A DNA stretch of 64,000 nt, taken from positions 372,001 to 436,000 of the forward strand of contig CAYYPW010000001.1 in NCBI GenBank assembly GCA_964473645.1, given 5' to 3'. The notes beneath the pieces were generated by a model. It did not search any database. It had not been told where the DNA came from and saw only the letters and a program-made list of their open reading frames with translations. A program made the position numbers and the translations under genes. The stretch comes from HdN1 sp964473645 (GTDB taxonomy: Bacteria; Pseudomonadota; Gammaproteobacteria; Pseudomonadales; Ketobacteraceae). Below, piece by piece: positions 37,901-44,745 of the stretch; position 1 is the stretch's first letter, and each line of letters starts with the position of its first letter.

Positions 37901-38593
37901 CTGGTGGGTGAGTTCCAACCCTGGACAGCCCTGGGACGTAACGCGGGCGAAATTACCCGCAAGACCTTTGATATTTACAACATGCTGGGGTGGGCAGGTA
38001 CGGCCTGGTCGTATAAAACGGTGTCTCGCGGCGGTCATAACGGTGATGGTAATGGGCCATGGCCGTGGGGCTTGATCACCAACCGCACCGGGTTTGGCAC
38101 ACTCAACGTCAGCACGGCCTCGGCGGCGCAGATCGAAAGTTGGTTCCGCAGTTTTGCAGGGCAAGCGCTGGTAACACATCCTGATATTGCTTACTGGATG
38201 AATTACAAACCTACTGTGGGCAGTCATATCGAAGCCGAACATTTCAGCAAGCATAACGGCGTGCGTATGGAGGTCACTACCGATCCGAGCGGTGGTGATT
38301 TCAATGTCGGCTGGCTGGATGCGGGGGATAGCATGACATTCCCCATTGAGATACCTGCGAGCGGGCGTTATACGCTGCAATATCGGGTGGCGACACCGGC
38401 GGCTGGTGGGTCGGTGGCGTTGGCGCGGGATAATGCGGAGCTGGTGACGACAGCGATTCCTGCGACCGGAGGCTACCAAAACTGGCAAACGGTGACGACG
38501 GCTGTAAACCTGAACGCGGGCAAGCAGGAGCTTACCTTGCGCGTTAAAGCGGGTGGCTGGAATCTCAATTGGTGGTCGCTCACTCCGCAGTAA
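34928..38593 (+). CDS. Six-module secreted enzyme: GH18 chitinase plus GH5 glucanase with CBM6-like and CBM5/12 modules
   Basis: The 1221-residue exported enzyme has a signal peptide (1 to about 36, MAEAAF). The GH18 domain (37 to about 320) has catalytic motif DGVDIDWE, with Glu146 as the acid. CBM6-like module 1 covers about 333-468. A CBM5/12 chitin-binding module covers about 478-525 (YPDWQAGKNYAVGDIVRYNG). CBM6-like module 2 covers about 538-670. A GH5 domain covers about 685-1095, starting RGVNLGNWLQLE, with acid/base Glu887 (LLNEPW) and nucleophile Glu995 (VGEFQPW). A CBM6-like module 3 is C-terminal (about 1100-1221). Pro-rich linkers join the modules. The GH5 opening and DLHGAVGSQ resemble yeast exo-1,3-beta-glucanase more than cellulases. 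Together the two domains suit fungal walls (chitin and beta-1,3-glucan). Confidence 0.9.
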   Translation: MNNKNGRNCRTSNRLRTLSLAMALSLASVAPMAEAAFKVVGYFPTWSGDVNTLPYHQMTHVNYSFILPTAQGGLTALDDPNRLRTLVSKAHATNVKVSIAIGGWNNGDDSAFRALAANASTRNTFVQNVLNFIATYNLDGVDIDWEYPDGNEVAGFRALMQQLSTELHARGKLLTAAVTTNDFPGSVDATVANAVDFLNIMVYDLNYPHSTYAAAQTGISHWVYNEGLAKDKVVLGVPFYSRQNGYLAYKDIIARYGAWAAQSDTANAGLDYNGQPTIRAKSELALMEAGGIMYWEASQDTTGDTSLMKTIWEVVGNATKGGNNGAPTSPIAIPGTLEAEHYTTFNDTTAGNTGGAYRSDNVDIEASSQNGYNIGWIAAGEWLEYRINVQQSGKYKVESLVASPSGGGQFTLAVDGQDAGRVTVGTTGGWQTWQWVNSEISLSAGEHRLRIKMDTTGFNLNALKFTRISDGTTPPPPGNYPDWQAGKNYAVGDIVRYNGKLYIVVNANPGYDPVISHWYWDEYTPTTPPPSTATSVLLQAEAYTGHYDTTAGNTGGQFRTDNVDIEATTDTGGGYNVGWIENGEWLEYSIDLAPGKYTLSARVASANGGGTYNVMIDGKQVVAPTTVENTSGWQTWITKKSSGFDIAAGKHTLRVNVGGAMNLNWLQIARDDGTVTPPPPPPPTGMLPMIRQNGARWVDSTGKQVDLRGVNLGNWLQLEFWMMNEPMSTNAGQINDQCTLENELSRRFGFNEKERLMDAFRDSWMTDRDWDNIAKLGFNTVRLPFWYNLIEDENKPYTLRADAWQYLDKAINEAAKRGMYTILDLHGAVGSQGWEHHSGCAGRNWYWNGGNGQTAGHYQDRTRWLWDMIAQRYKNNSNVAGYGLLNEPWGTTPENLANVASNLYHTVRRADPNHVIILPGHSAGIDAYGAPASRGMNNDVAFEMHFYPGFWGWREGQDPTTVHSEWLHCSPQGTGEVCAWRDKLNGLKTPFLVGEFQPWTALGRNAGEITRKTFDIYNMLGWAGTAWSYKTVSRGGHNGDGNGPWPWGLITNRTGFGTLNVSTASAAQIESWFRSFAGQALVTHPDIAYWMNYKPTVGSHIEAEHFSKHNGVRMEVTTDPSGGDFNVGWLDAGDSMTFPIEIPASGRYTLQYRVATPAAGGSVALARDNAELVTTAIPATGGYQNWQTVTTAVNLNAGKQELTLRVKAGGWNLNWWSLTPQ

Positions 38594-38610
38594 TGTTACC
38601 CGATAAAAAA

Positions 38611-38644
38611 AGGCCCGTCTTCGTTACTGAAGACGGGCCTTTTT
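38611..38644 (+). terminator. Rho-independent terminator after the GH18-GH5 gene
   Basis: The 12-base stem (AGGCCCGTCTTC/GAAGACGGGCCT) has the loop GTTACT and is followed by a T-run. Confidence 0.9.
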
Positions 38645-38670
38645 AATGGATTCATGCGCTGAAAAAGAAA

Positions 38671-38692
38671 TCCCCCGACAATTGTCGAGGGA
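38671..38692 (-). terminator. Terminator for the cysteine-repeat gene on the minus strand
   Basis: A hairpin around CGACAATTGTCG, with CCC and GGG flanks, is followed on the minus strand by TTTCTTTTTC. Confidence 0.7.
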
Positions 38693-38801
38693 TACTTACT
38701 ACTGCTCACGCTAGTAACCCATTAGCAGTATGATGTAGAAACACAAGATGCATCAGTTAACGGGTAGCATCAATAAATAGAGAGATCAATAAATGGAGAT
38801 C

Positions 38802-40541
38802 TCAGTAGATAGTGCATCCACGCTCACTGAAGCAACGATCCTTGCCACCAAAAGGATACCATTGTGCATCGCAGTAGGTTTTGACTACCGGGCACCAGGC
38901 GCTCTGTAAATAAGGCACTTGGCGTTGCGAGAGGCAAGTTTTATAACCGGGCAATTTATTGTATTGCACGTTCGACGGCCCGCAATGATTGCGTACACCG
39001 GTCTGCCAGGTGCTGTCGTTGACAAAGCTGGTGCCACGATCGCTGAAACACTTGAAATAAGCATTGTAATCCGCAAAGCGCCCGCCTGTGTAATAAGATC
39101 CGTCGCAATGCTTTTTCACTTCGCCCTGCCAATGTGATGCATCGTAAGGTACCTGACGTTGGCTCAAACAGGTTTTGTAACCATTGAGCAGGTTCACCAC
39201 CATATTGCTGCCGGAACAATGTGCTTTTACTCCATTCTGCCAGGTGGTGTCATTGACAAAGGTCGTGCCCCGCTCAGTAAAGCACTTAAAGTAGGCGTTA
39301 TAGTCAGAAAACCGGCCGCCCGTGTAATAAGAACCATCGCAATGGGTTTTGATTTGCCCGTTCAACGTGGCTTCTTCAGCAGCGGTTAGTTTGACGTTAC
39401 CCGTTGCCAGACAGGCGCGGTATTGCGCTGCGTTTGCGCCCCGCTGCGCAGAAGGATAGGTGTTATTGCATTGGGTTTTGAGAGCGCTTTCGATATCATC
39501 AACAAAATCCGGATGCAACGTTACACCGATATTGCTCAGACAGGCGAGATAACCTTTCGGGTCAGTGCTCATGCGATATTTGTAATCACAATTGATATGA
39601 CCGCGCCACTGCACCGTGTTTTCGATGCTGCGAATATCATTGAAATAACCTGGTTGGGTAAGCCCATTTTCAGGATAAGCGCGATCCCGCAAGCATTGCT
39701 TGTAGGTAGTGGCTTTCCAACCTACATTCCCCATGTTTTGCACGACCTGGCTATAACAGTAGGTATTCACCATGCCCGACCAAACTTGCAATTGCTTGTT
39801 GTCCTCGGTATGCATAGGCTTGAAATCCAGCCCTTTAATATTGCGATCGGTCAAACACTGCTTGTAACTCGCATAATTACTCAATGCACGCGGGGGCACA
39901 TCGTAAATGTTGGGGGGCAACATATCGTCCATGATTTCGGGCAGCGACGACTGATTCAAATAATCGAAGTACGCCTGTACATCAAAACCGGTTTCCGCAA
40001 ATTTAATCGCTTCGCCGGTAAAATTAGCGAAATCTTGCAATTTGGATACTTGGGAAGGCAACGCAGCCTCAATGCCCCAAATGGTCAGCACGCTTAGCAC
40101 ACGCTCTAATACCGGGTCTTCACCCCAGCAGTGCTCATTGACTTTGCCGATATATTTGGAACTCACCGTAAAGAGCGAGGGCTCAACACCGCGGTCAGAA
40201 AGACACGCTTTGTAGGCGTTATAATCATTGCCAATACCGAAGACGATGGTGCCGTCTTTGGCGCAGTGCTCATTGACTCTGGCCACCCACCAATCGGTGT
40301 TGCCATTATTGAATGAATATCCACCATTGGTGACGCAGGTTTTGTAAAGCGTCAGGTTACCGCCCGTGGCTGAGGCCGCACCGTTACTTCCGGTCGCGCT
40401 GTTGAGGCAGCTTTGCAAATGGTTTCTTTCTGTGTCGGTCGCTTTAACGAGTGGCGTCGCTGGATCAGCCGCGTAACTGGCCATGGGAGCGAAACAGGCG
40501 GCGAGCAGGCCAACCGCTGCGAGAGATTGTTTCAGGTTCAT
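38802..40541 (-). CDS. Secreted protein of cysteine-patterned repeats, family not recognised
   Basis: The 579-residue protein starts at ATG 40541 (upstream in-frame codons are unlikely). It has a signal peptide ending in ASYA-AD. It is built from recurring units with the pattern W-x-V-x2-HC ... YK-x-CL-x-DR. Ten or more HC/CL-type cysteine pairs run through it, implying many disulfides. Two 78-residue units near the C terminus (39353-39120 and 39119-38886) are nearly identical, starting HCDGSYYTGGRF and including TCLSQRQVPY. I know no family with this pattern. A structural, binding or inhibitory exported role fits but is not shown. Confidence 0.75.
   Translation of the reverse strand: MNLKQSLAAVGLLAACFAPMASYAADPATPLVKATDTERNHLQSCLNSATGSNGAASATGGNLTLYKTCVTNGGYSFNNGNTDWWVARVNEHCAKDGTIVFGIGNDYNAYKACLSDRGVEPSLFTVSSKYIGKVNEHCWGEDPVLERVLSVLTIWGIEAALPSQVSKLQDFANFTGEAIKFAETGFDVQAYFDYLNQSSLPEIMDDMLPPNIYDVPPRALSNYASYKQCLTDRNIKGLDFKPMHTEDNKQLQVWSGMVNTYCYSQVVQNMGNVGWKATTYKQCLRDRAYPENGLTQPGYFNDIRSIENTVQWRGHINCDYKYRMSTDPKGYLACLSNIGVTLHPDFVDDIESALKTQCNNTYPSAQRGANAAQYRACLATGNVKLTAAEEATLNGQIKTHCDGSYYTGGRFSDYNAYFKCFTERGTTFVNDTTWQNGVKAHCSGSNMVVNLLNGYKTCLSQRQVPYDASHWQGEVKKHCDGSYYTGGRFADYNAYFKCFSDRGTSFVNDSTWQTGVRNHCGPSNVQYNKLPGYKTCLSQRQVPYLQSAWCPVVKTYCDAQWYPFGGKDRCFSERGCTIY
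38886..39353 (-). repeat. Tandem 234-bp coding repeat (two copies)
   Basis: Two adjacent 78-codon units (39353-39120 and 39119-38886) encode nearly the same peptide. Copies differ mainly at scattered positions, for example FSDY/FADY and the segment after HC. Confidence 0.8.
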
Positions 40542-40799
40542 GAGTAGACTTCTTGTTAAAAATCCAAAAGATGGGAGGCGTCCTTGTGTACACGGCAGCA
40601 AGCGTACGGCAGGGTAGACGGTGCCTGTTAGGTCGAAAGGCGGATTGACGGGACTAAAGGGATCGTGTTACGCGCAAGGGTTCAAACAGGCGCTGCCGTG
40701 TACAAACGACAAACGTCGGGCCAAGGGCTGACAAAGATGGGTAAAGCTTGTGCAAAGCGAGCGCGAGGTATTGCTAAAAATCAACGCGCTATCGATGCG

Positions 40800-41480
40800 T
40801 TAAATATAACGCTCCCACATCATTTCAAACTGATGCGAAAACGCTTTCACCAATGACGCATCACTACTCACGGTAATATTCTCCTCATTCTGTTGCGACG
40901 CACTACGCGTCCAGTTGAAGGAGCCATTCAGCAATACGCGCTTGTCGAATAAAGCAAATTTATGATGCATATGATAAATCGTTTGATCGATACGCACGGG
41001 CACGCCATTGCGCTGCAATAAATCAATATCGCTGCCTTCATCGTTGGCTTTGTCATTATCACTAATGACGCGCACTACAACTCCGCGCTCATGCGTTTTC
41101 AAAATCGCATTAGAAATACGATCATCAGAAAGCGTGAAAACGCAAATATCCACCGAGCGACTGGCCTGTTGCAAACAATCGAGAATGGCATTGCGGCAGG
41201 CGCTGCCAGGGCTGAAATGCGCCGCACTGACGGTGGAAGCGGCCTCTGAGGTATCGAGTCCTTTTACCGTGTGCTCCAACCAACGTAGTGCTGCAAGTGG
41301 GTCCGCCTGGCCCGCCGCAATTGCAGTGCGCACCAGCTCAAAAGCGCGATTGCGGGCAAAGCGCCGTTGCTCCGACGTCAGCGTTTCAGCCGATGCACGC
41401 AAGGCCTGTTTTTCGCGGTTATCAAGCTGGTGATCCGCAAAGGTTTGTGCGAGCCAGAGTGCGATGGCGGCTTGATCCAT
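40800..41480 (-). CDS. Phospholipase D-like protein with one HKD motif
   Basis: The 226-residue protein has the PLD signature HxK(x4)D as His172, Lys174 and Asp179, followed by LLNGSFNWT. A single motif implies activity as a dimer, as in Nuc/MitoPLD-type nucleases and cardiolipin hydrolases. The first ~70 residues form a helical N-terminal extension. No signal peptide is seen. The ATG at 41480 has AAGGA upstream; the open frame continues 72 codons further without a better start. Substrate (DNA, RNA or phospholipid) is not readable from sequence. Confidence 0.82.
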   Translation of the reverse strand: MDQAAIALWLAQTFADHQLDNREKQALRASAETLTSEQRRFARNRAFELVRTAIAAGQADPLAALRWLEHTVKGLDTSEAASTVSAAHFSPGSACRNAILDCLQQASRSVDICVFTLSDDRISNAILKTHERGVVVRVISDNDKANDEGSDIDLLQRNGVPVRIDQTIYHMHHKFALFDKRVLLNGSFNWTRSASQQNEENITVSSDASLVKAFSHQFEMMWERYI

Positions 41481-41824
41481 GAGGCGAATCCTTGCTAGTG
41501 GCGTGGGGGCTAGTAAAGTGTGAGGCGCAAGCAGCCCATGATAGGCCATTGCCCCCCTTTCGTCACACCGCAGATCGTCACACGGCAGAAACTTACGGGA
41601 AGGTACATGCAGCCAGAAAGCCGATATTGTCAGCCCGGTACATACATTCGCATAGGCAAAGCGTCTCATAGCGACATGCGCTTGCCCATCGGCCAAAGGG
41701 TCGACCAGCGCTCACAAAAAAGCCCCGGGATCGCTAAATCCCGAGGCTTCTTCTTGTTGCACGTCTGGATCAGAATGGCCTTGCATCATTTAACACGAGG
41801 CAGGCTTATCTCACCGACGCGAGT
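41481..41824. other. Intergenic stretch with one terminator
   Basis: About 340 bases between the alpha-dioxygenase-like gene and the PLD-like gene. It holds the terminator at 41715-41748; no gene or promoter is otherwise supported. Confidence 0.5.
41715..41748 (-). terminator. Rho-independent terminator after the alpha-dioxygenase-like gene
   Basis: The 11-base stem (AGCCTCGGGAT/ATCCCGGGGCT on the minus strand, one mismatch) has a 6-base loop and is followed by TTTTTTG. Confidence 0.85.
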
Positions 41825-44578
41825 CTACCGATCTTCATACCGTTGATGCTTGAAGAACACACCCGTGTCCCCAAAGGCAGACGTTATAAACGGTGAAGTC
41901 AACACCATCTCTCCGATTTTCACTGCGCTATTTCTCCGATCCGTGGCATAGCTCTTGTTAATCGATGGAATTATCGAGGTCTTGATTTCCTTGGAGGTAG
42001 CATATACGTCATACACTTTTGTACCCGCATTCAGCTGTACCAGATCGTTGCGGAAATCATGCGCACTGCTGCTGAAACGTGCTTTAAGAGCAGCGGGCGG
42101 CACGAAGTACACCTGTGTAGGCGCTTTTGGCGCGCTGACTGAGGTACCGTTCTGCTTCACTTCTGCCATGTCATTCAGCATCAAACGCGTGGGCTTGCTG
42201 GTCACTGCCGAGAACAACACGGTGGTACCGAGCGATTCATTTACTTCGGTGGACACATATTGCGACAGCTCATTGGCAAAGAAATTGTAATTGGTGCCTT
42301 GACCAGAAAGCGTGTACAACGCAGACACGTTCTGTGAGGGGCCACCATTCACAAAGGATTTCCATGCAAGACCGGGTGCAAAACCACGGTCAGCGGGATC
42401 ACCGGTCACTGACAAGCGCAAAAAGCCATTGTCAGCGCCCTGGAACAAGCCGGTATAGCCCGCCGTATTTGCGACTGGCACAAATTTTACTTTGGCCATG
42501 GCACCGTAAGGATGCAGCGGTTTTTCATAACCAGGAGGCGTTACATCTTTTCTGTCACGCACTTTTTCCCACAAGATCGAATCGATCAGGCCAAGCACAT
42601 TGATCGGTTCCAGCGCAGGCATTTCGCCAGCTTTATATTGCGTACGCAATGCACCGTTCACCCACAAATGCTCCTGCTTGGTAGCAGCAGACCAGGTTTC
42701 GTAATCGTCCGGAATATTCAGACCCCAAGGTTTGAATGCGTTTTCCACGCCAATCAAGCTGGAGGCAAGTTGCGGGTTGTGACGCTTCAGCACATCCACC
42801 ATGGTGTTGTTTTCCACCCAGTCCAGACCTTCGGCGGTATAGACTTCAGGTGTATAATCCTTGGTGAAAAAGCGGTCTGTCATCAAACGACGTGACGCGT
42901 TCATGATAAAAATCTGAAACGCAGTTTCGCCAAAAGCAAAGCCTTCCGGGCGCACTGTTTCAGCCAACATGCCCACCAAGGTATCGATTTGTTCGATATC
43001 ATTACCGTACAAACGCTTGAGTTGCGCCAGTAACGCGGGATCTGTGGTGAGATCCTCAAACTTGGTGATCGGATTCAAGCGAATCAAACGACGGAACTCG
43101 TTATAACGCGGTACACCGCGCTCACGATCACGCAATACATCGATCGCCGCAAGGTCGATATTACCCGCCGGGGTCGATAGATTGCGCAGGAAGTTCGGGT
43201 AGTTTTTCAGTGTAAGCGAACCCGGGTGCGTAATACCAAACGAATACCAGAGACGTTCAGCGCCCTCATCGCCCAGCATGTCTTCAGCATCGCCATCGCG
43301 GATATCCTCAATCGGCACAATATTATCCGGAATATTGGAACCAATATCGAATACTTCGACGTTATCGCGCATCAAGGGGTGCATACGATAGACAGCCACG
43401 AATTCTTCGGTCAACGTGTATGCAACATCATAATTATTGGGTTGTGCTGAACCGACAATACCAGCAATGGCATGATCCAGCGCAGAGCTGCCACTCACAC
43501 CATCGGCCAGATTAGGATCAAAGCCGAGAATGGTTTTGACGAAAGAATCCGATTTGGCCAGATCCTCCATCAAGTTTCTGACTTCTTCCTGATACTTGTC
43601 ACGCGGGCCACGGGAACCCAGCAAGCCCCACCAGTTGGCATACATGGCACGCTCGGTCACCGGATTGGCGATCAGTGCAGGTGTCCATTCAACCGTATGG
43701 ATTTTGGCCATCAACGCAGCGTTGATCAAGCGTGCATGATCATACAGCCATTGATCGGAAGCGTTGGGGTTGTTCTGCTTGAGCATCTCAGCAATGGCGT
43801 TATGCTCTAGCGTGAACAGGTGGTGCAACATGCTCAAACCCACCCACCAGTTATTGTTAAAACCGGTGACGGGTTTGCCCGAAAGAAACTCGGTGGGCAG
43901 ACGTCCGTCGGCATCCAGTTTGAGTTTACCATCGACAAACGCACGCACTTTGTCGTTGGTGGCCTTGTCACTGCCGTAGAGTTGCGAACCATCCCACCAG
44001 TGGGTATTGGTATTACGGTAGGTGTTGGGGCGGCCACTTTCTTCCGCAGTGCGGGTGGGGTCAGGTTGTGTACGCTTGACGCTCATGGTGCCACTGCCCA
44101 ATGCATCCCCTGCAGGCAAGGGAAATTCAATGGGGTCTGCGTCGATATTGGCGCCATGATCGACCCAGTCATGCACCATGAACTGAATCCACGCCGAGGC
44201 GATAAAGTTGATGCTGGTGGCCGGTTTGAATTCATCGCGCGCCATCAGCGAGTTACTGACATCACGTGGGTTGGGTGTCAGCAGAGTATCGGCTTCGGTT
44301 TCACCGTGGGTGAACTGAGGGTCGACGTTACGGCCAAAGCGGCGTAGCGCAGCACCTTCTGCTGGGTTTTCCAGAATGTTACAGGTGCCGTCTTCTGTTC
44401 TGGCGGTGCGACTTCGCTCATCGCACGTAATATCGGCGTTATAACGCTCTAGATCATCGACGTCAAAAAGATTGTTTTCGAACAGCTCCTGCCGTGTGGC
44501 GCTCAAACTCAAAAGAGCGGCGAGCACACCCAGGGTTCCCAGCTTGGTTAGCGAGGGCCATGTTACCCAGACAGCCAT
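41825..44578 (-). CDS. Fatty-acid alpha-dioxygenase-like animal-type haem peroxidase
   Basis: The 917-residue protein belongs to the cyclooxygenase/alpha-dioxygenase branch of the animal haem peroxidases. It has distal HDWVDH at 136-141, IHTVEWT at about 293-299 (plant alpha-dioxygenases have IHTIDWT), and YRMHPLMRD at 397-405. In PGHS and alpha-DOX the corresponding Tyr (Tyr397 here) is the radical site and the His three residues on (His400) is the proximal haem ligand. The predicted reaction is alpha-oxygenation of fatty acids. A hydrophobic N-terminal segment (8-27) suggests export or anchoring. GGAG lies before the ATG. It lies beside a MalT-type regulator and 6 kb from a lipase, so lipid turnover is plausible. 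Confidence 0.83.
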   Translation of the reverse strand: MAVWVTWPSLTKLGTLGVLAALLSLSATRQELFENNLFDVDDLERYNADITCDERSRTARTEDGTCNILENPAEGAALRRFGRNVDPQFTHGETEADTLLTPNPRDVSNSLMARDEFKPATSINFIASAWIQFMVHDWVDHGANIDADPIEFPLPAGDALGSGTMSVKRTQPDPTRTAEESGRPNTYRNTNTHWWDGSQLYGSDKATNDKVRAFVDGKLKLDADGRLPTEFLSGKPVTGFNNNWWVGLSMLHHLFTLEHNAIAEMLKQNNPNASDQWLYDHARLINAALMAKIHTVEWTPALIANPVTERAMYANWWGLLGSRGPRDKYQEEVRNLMEDLAKSDSFVKTILGFDPNLADGVSGSSALDHAIAGIVGSAQPNNYDVAYTLTEEFVAVYRMHPLMRDNVEVFDIGSNIPDNIVPIEDIRDGDAEDMLGDEGAERLWYSFGITHPGSLTLKNYPNFLRNLSTPAGNIDLAAIDVLRDRERGVPRYNEFRRLIRLNPITKFEDLTTDPALLAQLKRLYGNDIEQIDTLVGMLAETVRPEGFAFGETAFQIFIMNASRRLMTDRFFTKDYTPEVYTAEGLDWVENNTMVDVLKRHNPQLASSLIGVENAFKPWGLNIPDDYETWSAATKQEHLWVNGALRTQYKAGEMPALEPINVLGLIDSILWEKVRDRKDVTPPGYEKPLHPYGAMAKVKFVPVANTAGYTGLFQGADNGFLRLSVTGDPADRGFAPGLAWKSFVNGGPSQNVSALYTLSGQGTNYNFFANELSQYVSTEVNESLGTTVLFSAVTSKPTRLMLNDMAEVKQNGTSVSAPKAPTQVYFVPPAALKARFSSSAHDFRNDLVQLNAGTKVYDVYATSKEIKTSIIPSINKSYATDRRNSAVKIGEMVLTSPFITSAFGDTGVFFKHQRYEDR

Positions 44579-44745
44579 TGTTATATCTCCACAAGTGATG
44601 AGTGTTGCTTATTTTTTTAATGTAAGAAAGCCAGCGAAGGCACTGGCCGGTGGCGAGATTAACAGGCAGGGTCAGCGGCGCCCCCCTCCCTCAGAAGGGG
44701 GCCTCTAATATAGTTAGGGAGCGAGAAAAACAGCCAAAAACTGCG

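Noticed and set aside
38886..39353. CRISPR-like repeats
   Set aside because: The repeat units are 234 bp, tandem without spacers, and maintain the reading frame of an exported protein.
44676..44702. Hairpin GCCCCCCT...AAGGGGGC between the alpha-dioxygenase-like gene and the MalT-type regulator as a terminator
   Set aside because: The stem is short and there is no T-run on the minus strand.
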